A DNA stretch of 62,846 bases from an uncultured Faecalibacterium sp. Lineage in GTDB: Bacteria > Bacillota > Clostridia > Oscillospirales > Ruminococcaceae. Positions within the stretch are counted from its first letter, which is position 1, and every line of letters begins with the position of its first letter. The notes under the pieces are model-generated. The model saw only the letters and a list, made by a program, of their open reading frames with translations. It ran no database searches and was not told where the DNA came from. The translations under genes and the position numbers were made by a program. Positions 32,947 through 41,973 of the stretch are shown in pieces. The DNA lies in contig CAKSWU010000013.1 of assembly GCA_934513205.1 (NCBI GenBank), forward strand, positions 1 through 62,846. The letters are read 5' to 3'.

Positions 32947-33633
32947 TCACTCCACCAGACCTTTCCGCATTTCCTGTTCAAAGCGCTGACATGCCGCCGG
33001 GATGCCGTCCGGCTGACGGTACACCGTGTAGACACCGGTGACAAACAGGTTTGCACCGCGCCGGACACAGGGCTGTACGTTGGGATAATTGATCCCGCCG
33101 TCGATGGAGATCAGAAACTCTTTGCCTGTTTCCTCCCGGAGCTTTGCCAGCTCTTCCAGCCGCGGCAGTGACTCCACCATGAACTTCTGCCCGGCAAAGC
33201 CCGGTTCCACAGTCATCAGCACCACCAGATCCACCCAGTCCAGATACGGGCGAATCACGTCCACCTGCTGAGAGGGGTTGATCACGATGCCCGCTTTCAT
33301 GCCGGCTTCGCGGATGGCACGCAGACTGCGGATCACAAAATTGGTGCTGTCGGCGTGAAAGCTGACATAGTCTGCGCCTGCGGCGCGCAGGGGTTCGATG
33401 TAGGCAGCAGGGTCTGTGACCATCATGTGCACATCGGCGATCGCCTGCGGATATTTTGCTTTCAGGTCTGCAACCAGCCGCACCGGGTAGCAGAGGTTTG
33501 GCACATAATGCCCATCCATGATATCAATATGAAACCAGCGCACTCCGCTGTTCCAGAACTGGCGGATATCCGCTTCCAGCTCCAGCAGACTGCTGTTTGC
33601 AAGTGAGGGACAGTTGATCAATGCCTGTTTCAT
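32947..33633 (-). CDS. Ribulose-phosphate 3-epimerase-like protein
   Basis: A 228-residue TIM barrel of the RPE family. Metal and catalytic motifs are complete: FHIDIMDGHYVPN, ADVHMMV, SFHADST, TVEPGFAGQKF and ISIDGGIN. RPE interconverts ribulose-5-phosphate and xylulose-5-phosphate; relatives act on allulose-6-phosphate and other ketose phosphates. Location in a catabolic operon suggests a special ketose. GGAG 8 bases before the ATG at 33633 supports that start over upstream GTG and ATG codons in the overlap with the IolB-like gene. Confidence 0.88.
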   Translation of the reverse strand: MKQALINCPSLANSSLLELEADIRQFWNSGVRWFHIDIMDGHYVPNLCYPVRLVADLKAKYPQAIADVHMMVTDPAAYIEPLRAAGADYVSFHADSTNFVIRSLRAIREAGMKAGIVINPSQQVDVIRPYLDWVDLVVLMTVEPGFAGQKFMVESLPRLEELAKLREETGKEFLISIDGGINYPNVQPCVRRGANLFVTGVYTVYRQPDGIPAACQRFEQEMRKGLVE

Positions 33634-33638
33634 GGTCA

Positions 33639-34394
33639 TCACTCCAGTTTATCGCCAAAGATCTTCTGCGTGCGCAGGTCCATAAATTTGCGGTCCTCTG
33701 CTGTGGTGGACACCATCACATACGCATAGGTGATGCCGCCGCAGGGGCAGCCCACATTGGGATGGTAGCCGTGGGGAATGGTGATCACGTCACCGTCCCG
33801 CACCAGTGCTGCCACGATGGGCTGGTCCATATCATCGTACACGAACTGTGCGGCAAAGCCATTGCCCATGCCAAAGTAGACGTATGTCTCCTCGCGCTCT
33901 TTGCCGTGCTCGTGGGGCGGCCATGCGGTCCAGCCGCCGTCCGCGCCATGACAGATGCCGGTGAGGAAACGGGAAGAATCGAAGGATTCGTCAATGTAGT
34001 TCCACACATCGCGGCGGGTGCCGTTTTCCACCTTTCCGTACACCTTGTGGCGGCTGTCCTTGTCCACATCTGCAAAGCGAATGTGACCGAACTTCGTCTT
34101 GCGGGTACAGGGTGCACCGTAACGCATCAGCACACCGCCCTCGGAGGAAGTGAAGGTGATGCTGGACTCGATGGGCAGATACAGCATATCCATCTGGACC
34201 GCCGTGTCGCTCTGCCCCTCCGTCTGATAATCCACCCTGCCTCCGATGCAGATAAAGCACAGCTCTTCCGCTCCGCTTTCCAGCGTAACAGGCTCAGACC
34301 CCACTTCCACACGCTGTACCGAGGTGTACACCATGCCAAGGTCTGCCGGTTCTTTTTTCGTCAGGATCTCATGCGGTTTGAAATACTGTTTCAT
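33639..34394 (-). CDS. IolB/KduI-like isomerase (5-deoxyglucuronate isomerase family)
   Basis: A 251-residue bicupin of the IolB class. The C-terminal cupin holds WTAWPPHEHGKEREETYVYF with metal His and Glu, then DGDVITIPHGYHPNVG with the last His. IolB converts 5-deoxyglucuronate in inositol breakdown. No other iol gene (iolC, iolD, iolE) is present, so the substrate may be another aldose acid. It lies 12 bases after the M24 gene and adjoins the RPE-like gene. Confidence 0.82.
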   Translation of the reverse strand: MKQYFKPHEILTKKEPADLGMVYTSVQRVEVGSEPVTLESGAEELCFICIGGRVDYQTEGQSDTAVQMDMLYLPIESSITFTSSEGGVLMRYGAPCTRKTKFGHIRFADVDKDSRHKVYGKVENGTRRDVWNYIDESFDSSRFLTGICHGADGGWTAWPPHEHGKEREETYVYFGMGNGFAAQFVYDDMDQPIVAALVRDGDVITIPHGYHPNVGCPCGGITYAYVMVSTTAEDRKFMDLRTQKIFGDKLE

Positions 34395-34406
34395 AACGGT
34401 TCTCCT

Positions 34407-35480
34407 TTACAGAATCAGGACCTGCGGCATGTCCCATGCCCGATTCTTATAATAAAAGGTCTTGTGCGGAAATATCTCGGTGTGGGTCAGGATCCAGTTT
34501 TCGTTCTCCCCCACCAGCAGCATATCCTCGGATTTGAACCCGGTCACCGATGGGTTCCATGCATAGAGCTGATGCGCCTGCACCTGTCCGGGCAGATCCG
34601 GGGTCAGCCGGTTTTCCCGTGTCTGGAAACCGCCCATGCCGCCCTGATGGTGCAGAGCGATCTGCTCGCCTGCCCCCACTTTGGCATAGCGCTGTTTCAG
34701 CTGTGCAAACAGTTCGCCGTATTTTTTGCCCGGACGAGTCTCCGCGTACAACATTGCTGCCACCTGACACGTTTTTTCCTGCGCGGAGAGGAACGTTTCC
34801 TCCGGTCTGCCAAAGCTGACAAACCGTGTAATGCTTGCATAGATTCCGTTTTTCTGAGCTCCCATAGAAAGCATCATCGTTTTTTTCAGCGGATACGGGC
34901 CGCTCAGCGCGTGGCGATACCGTGCAATGTGTTCGTCTGCAGGCGTAAACAGCACATTGGGGATCAATCCGTTCGCCACAGCGCAGCCGGACAGTACGCC
35001 GGAAGCTTCCCATTCCGTCATGCCGGGATGGATGAGCAGGACCGCCCGCTCCATGGCGCTGCTGCACAGCGCTGCGACCTGCGCCGCTTCCTGCTCCTGC
35101 GTTCCCTGCAGGCAGGAGCGCAGTTTCTGCATTTCCTCTGCGCAGTCCGCTTCCCGCAGGGGGGCGTTTCCGGCAAGTTCAGCCTGTGCCTGCACAGCAA
35201 GCTCTCCGTCCGCCCACGGCAGGGCGAGGATGCGGGGGACGTCCCCCACTTCCTCTTCCTGCAGGCGTCGCGCTTCGATGTTATTGGTGATCAAAACCAC
35301 TTCTGCATCGTTGACCACAGCGGTGCACACCGCGCCGCTGCCCGCGATGCCGATCTGCATCCTGCCTCCCAGCAGCCACGAAAGGTTCATTGGCTGGGTC
35401 AGGATGATCGCGCTGTTCCCTCGGCGATGATACAGCGCACGCAATTGACTTATCCGAGGGTCACACTCCGTCAGCCGCAT
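34407..35480 (-). CDS. M24 (creatinase/Xaa-Pro peptidase-like) homologue with lost metal ligands
   Basis: A 357-residue pita-bread-fold protein. A creatinase-like N-terminal domain spans about 1-130 and the M24 domain about 140-350. Where peptidases have two Asp ligands (LDxG and SDITR) this one reads LSMG and ASITR, both Ser. The HHQGGMGG His is present, the EP Glu is Asn (AWNPS), and the last Glu is kept (SEDML). A dinuclear metal site therefore cannot form. Creatinase also works without metal, so a hydrolase or lyase of a small substrate is possible. It starts 1 base after the TRAP permease stop. Confidence 0.8.
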   Translation of the reverse strand: MRLTECDPRISQLRALYHRRGNSAIILTQPMNLSWLLGGRMQIGIAGSGAVCTAVVNDAEVVLITNNIEARRLQEEEVGDVPRILALPWADGELAVQAQAELAGNAPLREADCAEEMQKLRSCLQGTQEQEAAQVAALCSSAMERAVLLIHPGMTEWEASGVLSGCAVANGLIPNVLFTPADEHIARYRHALSGPYPLKKTMMLSMGAQKNGIYASITRFVSFGRPEETFLSAQEKTCQVAAMLYAETRPGKKYGELFAQLKQRYAKVGAGEQIALHHQGGMGGFQTRENRLTPDLPGQVQAHQLYAWNPSVTGFKSEDMLLVGENENWILTHTEIFPHKTFYYKNRAWDMPQVLIL

Positions 35481-35481
35481 C

Positions 35482-36771
35482 TCACATCATCAGGTTTGGC
35501 AGCGTCATGCTCAGTGCCGGGATAAAGGTGATCATCAGCAAAACGACGACCATCGTCAGGTAGAAGGGCAGCATACACTTGGTGACCTTTTCGATCTTGG
35601 CACCACCCACAGCGCAGCCGGCGTACAGACAGGAGCCAACAGGAGGTGTCAGCAGTCCGATGGCCAGGTTTGCGATAAGCATGATGCCGAACTGAACGGG
35701 ATCCATGCCAAACTTCTGCACAACGGGCAGCAGGATCGGGGTCATAATCAGGATCAGCGGAGCCATGTCCATAATGCAGCCGAGCACAAGCAGCAGAACA
35801 TTGATCAGCAGCAGAACAACGATCTTGTTGTCGCTGACATCCATCAGAATCCCGGTAAACTTTGCGGGGATGCGCAGGTAGGCCATCATCCATGCAAAGG
35901 CACCTGCAGCAGCGATCAGGCTGTAGATCATGGCAAGGGTCTTGACCGTGTTGTACAGGATCCGGCCCATATCTTTGAGTCTCAGCTGATGATAGACCAG
36001 CGTTGCCACCAGCAGGCAGTAGATGCAGCCGATGGCTGCAGCCTCGGTAGCGGTGAACAGGCCGGCAACGACACCGCCCACAATGATGAACATTGCGCCG
36101 ATGGCAAAAACAGCATCCTTGGTGATGAGCAGCGCTTCCTTGAACGATACGGGATCGCCCTTGGGGTAGTTCCGCTTGATCGCAAAAATGTAGCAGAGCA
36201 CCATCAGTGCAACGCCCAGCAGGATGCCGGGCGCATAGCCCGCCAGAAACAGCCTGCCGACCGACACGCCGCCTGCGGTCATTGCATACAGCACCATGTT
36301 ATGACTGGGAGGGATCAGAAGTCCCTGGCACGCACTGGAAACTGTAACGCAGATGGAAAAGTCCTTATCGTATCCGGCATCCTCCATCATGGGGATCTCG
36401 ATCTTGCCCAGAGAGGAAACGTCTGCAACCGCAGAGCCGGAAATGCCGCCAAAGAACATGGAGGCAAGCACGTTCACGAAGGCCAGACCGCCGCGGAAAC
36501 GTCCCACCAGAACATTGGCAAACTTCAGCAGTCGGTCTGATATTCCGCCTGCGCCCATGATCTCGCCCATCAGGATAAAGAACGGGATCGCCAGCAGTGA
36601 GAACGAGTTTACGGATTTTGCCATCTGCTGCACCATGGTCATCATCGGGATATTCAGGTACAGCATGGTCGTTGCGGTAGCGATCACCATGGCAAACGTT
36701 ACCGGCAGGTGGCATATGATCATTACGGCAAATAAGCCGATCAGCAAGAAAACAGCAACAGATTCCTGCAT
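35482..36771 (-). CDS. dctM: TRAP transporter large permease subunit (DctM)
   Basis: A 429-residue protein with about 12 hydrophobic helices, typical of DctM in length and motifs (LSLLAIPFFILMGEIM with the Na+/substrate region, GGISGSAVADVSSLG, IPPSHNMVLYA, GLLTPPVGSCLY). With DctQ and DctP it forms a Na+-driven importer for organic acids. GGAGGG precedes the ATG. It is 29 bases from dctQ. Confidence 0.93.
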   Translation of the reverse strand: MQESVAVFLLIGLFAVMIICHLPVTFAMVIATATTMLYLNIPMMTMVQQMAKSVNSFSLLAIPFFILMGEIMGAGGISDRLLKFANVLVGRFRGGLAFVNVLASMFFGGISGSAVADVSSLGKIEIPMMEDAGYDKDFSICVTVSSACQGLLIPPSHNMVLYAMTAGGVSVGRLFLAGYAPGILLGVALMVLCYIFAIKRNYPKGDPVSFKEALLITKDAVFAIGAMFIIVGGVVAGLFTATEAAAIGCIYCLLVATLVYHQLRLKDMGRILYNTVKTLAMIYSLIAAAGAFAWMMAYLRIPAKFTGILMDVSDNKIVVLLLINVLLLVLGCIMDMAPLILIMTPILLPVVQKFGMDPVQFGIMLIANLAIGLLTPPVGSCLYAGCAVGGAKIEKVTKCMLPFYLTMVVVLLMITFIPALSMTLPNLMM

Positions 36772-36800
36772 AATTCACCCTCCTGTTATATTTTAGTCGA

Positions 36801-37355
36801 TCAGTTCGCTGTGCTCTGACCGCCATCGTCCAATGACGCTTCCAGCACCTGATCGCCGTATTGGTTCGTATTTTTATACTTTTTCCATCCCAGCAGATCC
36901 AGCACTGCAAAAAATGCCATGAATCCGCCGCCCACAGGGATCATCAGATACAGCACGCCTGCCGGCCACTTCGTAGCGGCAAGGGTGCTGCTCCATGTGC
37001 TCATTACGAGCTTTGTGCCAAAGAAGCACAGGAAGCAGCCGACCACGACCAGAATCATCTTATTGAGCACATCAAAAAATCTCCTGACGGGCTTCGGGAA
37101 CAGATTATAGAACAGTTCAATGGCGATATGCTGATCTTTTTCTTCACCGATCGCCATGCTCAGGAAGGTCATCCAGACGATAAGAAGCAGAGAGACCTCC
37201 TGTGCCCACTTGATGCTGTAGCTCAACACGTTGCGGCAGAACACATCTGCCGAAACGATCGCCACGATCACCAGCAGAACCGCCTGCGAGTAGCGCAGAA
37301 AAATGTTATACACAATGTTAAACAGCCCGATGAGGATCTGTCGAATTTTTTTCAT
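36801..37355 (-). CDS. dctQ: TRAP transporter small permease subunit (DctQ)
   Basis: A 184-residue protein with four hydrophobic helices and the family pattern SIKWAQEVSLLLIVWMTFL and KDQHIAIELFYNLFP. It is the small membrane subunit of the TRAP importer. It overlaps aroE by 4 bases, tying transport to the dehydrogenase. Confidence 0.9.
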   Translation of the reverse strand: MKKIRQILIGLFNIVYNIFLRYSQAVLLVIVAIVSADVFCRNVLSYSIKWAQEVSLLLIVWMTFLSMAIGEEKDQHIAIELFYNLFPKPVRRFFDVLNKMILVVVGCFLCFFGTKLVMSTWSSTLAATKWPAGVLYLMIPVGGGFMAFFAVLDLLGWKKYKNTNQYGDQVLEASLDDGGQSTAN

Positions 37356-38224
37356 CGCTTTTCACTCTCCAATCTTGCTTGCAAGGCCGCCCTCATTGCG
37401 GACTGCGGCGCATCGCATCCATTCATCAGACGGAATGCCTCGATGCCCTGATACAGCAGCATCCCGTCTCCGGTAAGGGTCGTAAGGCCTGCGGCACGGG
37501 CAGCGCGGACAAATGCCGTCTCCAATGGTTTATGGATAATCTCCGCACAGACCGTGGAACGCGGCAGCCGGGTCCACGGCACCATGTCCACATGCGGCGA
37601 CGGCGAGTCATTCATGCCCATGCTGGTGGCATTGATGAGGATCTCCGACTGCAGACAGCGCAGCGGGATGCTCTCATCCCCCAGCAGAACAAAATCCAGT
37701 TCTGCCTGCGGAAAGCGCTTGCGCAGCGGGCCGATCATCGCCATTGCCATCGGCTCATCAATGTTGCACACGGTCAGGCTGCTGACGCCGCTTTCCAGAA
37801 GGGCGTACCCCAAACCGCGTGCTGCACCTCCTGCACCAAACAGGAACACCCGTTTGCCCGCAGGATCTGTGCCGTTTTGCTTCATATTCTGTACAAAGCC
37901 GTCGCCGTCTGTGTTATAGCCCTTGTAGACGCCGTTTTTGCAGGTGACAACATTGACAGCACCCAGAAAATCAATTTTTTCTTCCCATTCGTCCAACAGC
38001 GGGATGATCGCCGTTTTGTGCGGCATGGTGACCGCCAGCCCTTCAAAGTGCAGCGCACGGGTGCCTTCCACTGCCTTTTCCAGCTCTTCCGGCGTCACAC
38101 GGCACCCCAGCATCACGGCGTCCATGCCAAGTGCTTCAAATGCCGCGTTGTGCACCACCGGCGAAAGTGCCTGTTCGATGGGGTCTCCGAGGATCGCATA
38201 ATAACGTGTTTTTCCCGTGATCAT
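37352..38224 (-). CDS. AroE-type shikimate/quinate dehydrogenase
   Basis: A 290-residue enzyme with intact AroE features: SPVVHNAAF, the catalytic Lys in VTMPHK, Asn and Asp in GAVNVV and NTDGDGF, the cofactor loop GAGGAARGLG, and the C-terminal Gln in LLYQGIEAF. It lies between the TRAP binding-protein and permease genes, away from aromatic biosynthesis genes, so a catabolic role on shikimate, quinate or a similar cyclic acid is more likely than chorismate synthesis. GAGGG precedes the ATG at 38224. Confidence 0.88.
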   Translation of the reverse strand: MITGKTRYYAILGDPIEQALSPVVHNAAFEALGMDAVMLGCRVTPEELEKAVEGTRALHFEGLAVTMPHKTAIIPLLDEWEEKIDFLGAVNVVTCKNGVYKGYNTDGDGFVQNMKQNGTDPAGKRVFLFGAGGAARGLGYALLESGVSSLTVCNIDEPMAMAMIGPLRKRFPQAELDFVLLGDESIPLRCLQSEILINATSMGMNDSPSPHVDMVPWTRLPRSTVCAEIIHKPLETAFVRAARAAGLTTLTGDGMLLYQGIEAFRLMNGCDAPQSAMRAALQARLESEKR

Positions 38225-38239
38225 AAGTTCTTTCCCTCG

Positions 38240-38297
38240 AAAAAAACAAGGTGTGCAGGAATCAGCAATTCGGAACGATCCTTGATTCCCGCACACC
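38240..38297 (-). terminator. Intra-operon attenuator after the TRAP binding-protein gene
   Basis: Stem GGTGTGCAGGAATCA with TGATTCCCGCACACC around an 18-base loop, followed by a T-run on the minus strand. It lies between dctP and aroE/dctQM, so the binding protein can be made in excess. Confidence 0.85.
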
Positions 38298-38352
38298 CCT
38301 TTGATCGTTTGGCAGCCTGCTCTGTACCCAGCACCGCCAAATCAGACGCTTT

Positions 38353-39414
38353 TTAGCCCATTGCCACAGCCTGATTGATGAGGTCCAGATACTTGCCGTC
38401 GTTGTAGCTCTCCCACAGCGGCGAGCATGCATCCACGAACTGCTGGAATTCATCGGTGGTCAGGTCTGTGATCACATTACCGGCCTTTTCCAGCTCGGCA
38501 CGGACATTTGACTCGACCTCTGCCCACAGGTCACGCTGGTACACCCAGCTCTCCATTGCAGCATCCTCAATGATCTTGACATCATCCTCGCTCAGTTTCT
38601 GACGAAGTTTCTCGCTCATAACCAGCATATCAGGTGCACGGGTATGACCGTCCAGCGTGAAGTACTTTGCCACCTCGCAGTGCGAAACTTCCTTGTACTG
38701 GACCATGGAGTTTTCGGCACCGTCAATGACGCCGGTCTGCAGGCCGGAATAGACATCGCCATACGGCATTGCGGTCGCAACCGCACCCAGCGCCTCGACC
38801 ATGCTGATCATCAGGTTCGACTCCTGCACACGAATGTTCATGCCCTTCATGTCTGCAGGGGTGTGGATCTCATGCTTGGAGTTGTAGAAATTACGGGTGC
38901 CGCCATCGTACCAGGTCAGGCCGTAGAAACCGGCTTCCTTCATCTTATCGCTGCGCAGGATGTCCATGCCCAGCGTCTCAGCGACCTTCCAGAAATGCTC
39001 GTCGTTCTTGTAGATGTAAGGCATGCTCAGCGCATTCAGATCATCCACGAACTCGCACATAGGGCTGATGTTGATGCGCGCAAACTCCAGACCGCCATAC
39101 TGGCACTGCTCGATCGCAGACTTCTCATCGCCCAGGACCGCATCGTAATAAATGTCGATCTCGATGCGCCCGTTGGTGCGCTCCAGAACCAGATCGGACC
39201 AATACCGCAGCGCCTGCGAAACGTTGAAGTTCTCCGCGTGGTTCGTGGAGCAGCGATATTTTACAGTCTCGCCCGAGGCTGCCGTGCTGGCAGTGCTGGA
39301 TGCCGCGGTGCTGGTGGAGCTCCCGGAGCCGCCGCATGCAGCAAGCCCTGCTGCTGCAGCCATGGCAGCGGTGCACTTCATAAAACTGCGTCGTGAGATC
39401 ATTTTCTTCGCCAT
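38353..39414 (-). CDS. dctP: TRAP transporter substrate-binding lipoprotein (DctP)
   Basis: A 353-residue binding protein. The signal has SRRSFM and a lipobox LAAC (Cys about 29), then a Ser/Thr/Ala linker. The mature DctP fold shows LEFARINISPM, the conserved Arg region around MKGMNIRVQES, and PYGDVYSGLQTGVIDGAEN. It captures an organic acid outside the membrane for DctQM. GGAGGG precedes the ATG at 39414. The ligand cannot be read from sequence. Confidence 0.92.
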   Translation of the reverse strand: MAKKMISRRSFMKCTAAMAAAAGLAACGGSGSSTSTAASSTASTAASGETVKYRCSTNHAENFNVSQALRYWSDLVLERTNGRIEIDIYYDAVLGDEKSAIEQCQYGGLEFARINISPMCEFVDDLNALSMPYIYKNDEHFWKVAETLGMDILRSDKMKEAGFYGLTWYDGGTRNFYNSKHEIHTPADMKGMNIRVQESNLMISMVEALGAVATAMPYGDVYSGLQTGVIDGAENSMVQYKEVSHCEVAKYFTLDGHTRAPDMLVMSEKLRQKLSEDDVKIIEDAAMESWVYQRDLWAEVESNVRAELEKAGNVITDLTTDEFQQFVDACSPLWESYNDGKYLDLINQAVAMG

Positions 39415-39500
39415 AATAAACCCTCCTGTTTTTGGCAATCGGCGTGAGCCTTTTTTATTTTCAGGCTGATCCTTCTAATACAGCCCTGTTCCGTTGTTGT

Positions 39501-40280
39501 TCAGCGGCCCTTGAAATCCGGGGTGCGCTTTTCGAGGAAAGCGGAAATGCCCTCACGGGAGTCCGCCGTGGTGAAGCAGTAAGACAGAGCAAGCGAGTCC
39601 GTCAGGTCGTTATAGGTAAAGACCGAGCGGTTGATCATTTCCTTGTCCATTGCCATGGTAATGGGTGCCTTTGCGGCAAGCTCCTGTGCAAGCGAATCAG
39701 CGCCTGCACGCAGAGCGGCTACATCTTCAAACACTTCGGTAACCAGACCATACTGCAGCGCGGTGTCGGGTTTGATGCGCTTTGCACGAAGGATCATGTC
39801 CTTTGCGCGGCCTTCTCCGATGATGCGCGGCAGACGGATCGTGCCGCCCCAGCCGGGAATGATGCCCAGCGCGATCTCCGGCAGAGCAAAACGTGCATTT
39901 GCACTGCAGATGCGGAAGTCGCAGCACATTGCCAGTTCCAGACCGCCGCCCAGGCAATAGCCGTTGATGGCTGCAATGGTGGGGATCTTCAGCCCTTCCA
40001 CGCGGTTATACACCTTGTAGCCGCAGGTGATCAGATAATGGGCATCGGCCGGCTGATAGCCCGGCGTTCCCATCTGTCCGATATCTGCACCAGCGATAAA
40101 GGATTTCTCGCCCGCACCGGTGATGATCAGGCAGCGAATGGAGGGATCTGCCTCCACCTCGTCCAGCAGCTTGTCGATCTGCTCCACGATTCCGGTGTTC
40201 AGCGCGTTCATCTGCTTGGGGCGGTTGATCGTCATAATCGCATAGCCAGTTTTCTTTTCCAGATAGATTTCTTCGCTCAT
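39501..40280 (-). CDS. Enoyl-CoA hydratase/isomerase (crotonase)
   Basis: A 259-residue crotonase. The oxyanion hole is formed by FIAGADIGQM and NGYCLGGGLELAM. One of the two catalytic Glu positions is Glu (LPEIALGIIPGWGGT) and the second is Gly in the GIIPG stretch. The overall pattern is that of short-chain enoyl-CoA hydratase. It adds water to a trans-2-enoyl-CoA. It follows the CoA-transferase gene by 69 bases. AAGGAG precedes the ATG. Confidence 0.88.
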   Translation of the reverse strand: MSEEIYLEKKTGYAIMTINRPKQMNALNTGIVEQIDKLLDEVEADPSIRCLIITGAGEKSFIAGADIGQMGTPGYQPADAHYLITCGYKVYNRVEGLKIPTIAAINGYCLGGGLELAMCCDFRICSANARFALPEIALGIIPGWGGTIRLPRIIGEGRAKDMILRAKRIKPDTALQYGLVTEVFEDVAALRAGADSLAQELAAKAPITMAMDKEMINRSVFTYNDLTDSLALSYCFTTADSREGISAFLEKRTPDFKGR

Positions 40281-40349
40281 AGGTACACACTCCTTCTGAA
40301 TTTTATCGTTCGACAGCGTCTTATGCCATCCGGTTCCTGATCCAATTCG

Positions 40350-41894
40350 TCATTCCTTGCAGTGCATCCGTTCCGGGCGGAAGATGCATTCGTCCATGAC
40401 CTTCAGATCCTCTGCCACTTTTGGACGGAAGTCCATCTGTGCCAGAACATCCTTTTCCAGATCCACGCCCGGCGCGATCTCGGTCAGCACCACACCGTCT
40501 TTGGTCAGTCTGAACACCGCGCGCTCTGTGACATACACGACGGTCTGGTGCTCTTCTGCTGCATACTGCGTACTGAAGGTGATCTGTTCGACCGCCGGGA
40601 CAAATTTGTGGATGCGTCCTTCCTGCTGGATCACAAGCCTGCCATCCTCAACGGCGGTTTTCAATCCGCCTGTGGTAAACGTGCCGCAGAACACCACCTT
40701 CTTTGCAGACTGGGAAATATCAATGAATCCGCCGCTGCCGGAGATCGTTGTCCCGAACTTGCTCACGTTGACATTGCCCTGTGCATCAGCCTGTGCCAGA
40801 CCCAGAAATGTGGTATCCAGACCGTGACCGGAATAAAAGTCGAACTGCGTGCTTTCGTCCAAAAATGCATCCGGATTGCTCGCTACGCCGAAGATCGCGC
40901 CCTGCGCGGGGATGCCGCCGTAGATGCCTTGCTCAATAGTCATCGTGACCTTGTCTGCAAAGCCTTCTTCCGCAGCGACTGCTGCAACGCCATCCGGCAT
41001 ACCGAAACCCAGATTGATGACAGCCCCCTGCTCCAGCTCCATAAACGCCCGGCGGGCCACGACCTTGCGTGCATTGAGCGGGAACGCTTTCAGCTGACTG
41101 ATCGGGATGGTGACATCCCCGCTGAAAGCAGGATTATACTCGCCCTCCCCTGTCTGCATCTGAGCAGGGTCCACCACAATGGCGTCAATGTATGCCCCGG
41201 GGATCCAGACCCGCTTTGCGCTCAGGCTGCCTTTTGCCACGATGCCTTTGACCTGGCAAATGACTTTGCCGCCGCTGTTGTGCGCTGCCTGCGCAGCCTC
41301 CAGCATATCCAGCCGTGCAGGCTCCTGATCAAAGCTGATGTTGCCGCTCTCGTCTGCGTAGGTGCCGCGGATGACCGCGATGTTGACAGGGAAGGTCTTG
41401 TACATCAGATAATCAACGTCATGGATCTTGATGTGTTCCACCAGATCTTCCTTGGTCACTTCGTTCAGCTTTCCGCCCTGCAGAAGCGGATCCACAAAGG
41501 TATACTTGCCGACCTTCGTGATCAGGGCCGGGCGCTGCGCTGCAATCTCGCGATACAGGTGGCAGATGACGCCCTGCGAGAAATTGTAAGCCTCAATTTC
41601 GTTGTTGACCGCCATCGCCTGCATCTCCGGCGACCAGCCCCAGTGACCGCCTATGACACGCCTGACCATGCCCTTGTGGGCAAAGCGGGTAACGCCGGCT
41701 CTGTTCTTATCGCCAATGCCGGAGGCATGCACCAATGTCAGGTTTGCGGGATGGCCTGTATTCAGAAAGCGTTCCTCGATTCCTTCAAGGGTGTGGTACG
41801 CCTCCATCACGCCGCCGCCGCTGCCCGTGATCACTACGGTATCCCCATCCTGAATCAGAGCTGCTGCCTGTTCGCGTGTCATGATCTGCGCCAT
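40350..41894 (-). CDS. Acyl-CoA:acetate/propionate CoA-transferase (family I)
   Basis: A 514-residue fused alpha-beta CoA-transferase like YdiF or propionate CoA-transferase. The N-terminal half carries GSGGGVMEAY and the oxyanion region; the C-terminal half carries VINLGFGMPDGVA and the active-site Glu in TIEQGIYGGIPA. It moves CoA onto a carboxylic acid, so it can activate the imported acid. It is the first gene of the operon, behind a consensus promoter. GGGAGG precedes the ATG. Confidence 0.92.
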   Translation of the reverse strand: MAQIMTREQAAALIQDGDTVVITGSGGGVMEAYHTLEGIEERFLNTGHPANLTLVHASGIGDKNRAGVTRFAHKGMVRRVIGGHWGWSPEMQAMAVNNEIEAYNFSQGVICHLYREIAAQRPALITKVGKYTFVDPLLQGGKLNEVTKEDLVEHIKIHDVDYLMYKTFPVNIAVIRGTYADESGNISFDQEPARLDMLEAAQAAHNSGGKVICQVKGIVAKGSLSAKRVWIPGAYIDAIVVDPAQMQTGEGEYNPAFSGDVTIPISQLKAFPLNARKVVARRAFMELEQGAVINLGFGMPDGVAAVAAEEGFADKVTMTIEQGIYGGIPAQGAIFGVASNPDAFLDESTQFDFYSGHGLDTTFLGLAQADAQGNVNVSKFGTTISGSGGFIDISQSAKKVVFCGTFTTGGLKTAVEDGRLVIQQEGRIHKFVPAVEQITFSTQYAAEEHQTVVYVTERAVFRLTKDGVVLTEIAPGVDLEKDVLAQMDFRPKVAEDLKVMDECIFRPERMHCKE

Positions 41895-41973
41895 TTGTTT
41901 TACCTCCCTTTGTGCGGGTGAGAATCGTGGTCTTTTTCTTGCTGCTTTCCCTCACCGCTTCTTTTCTCTTTCT

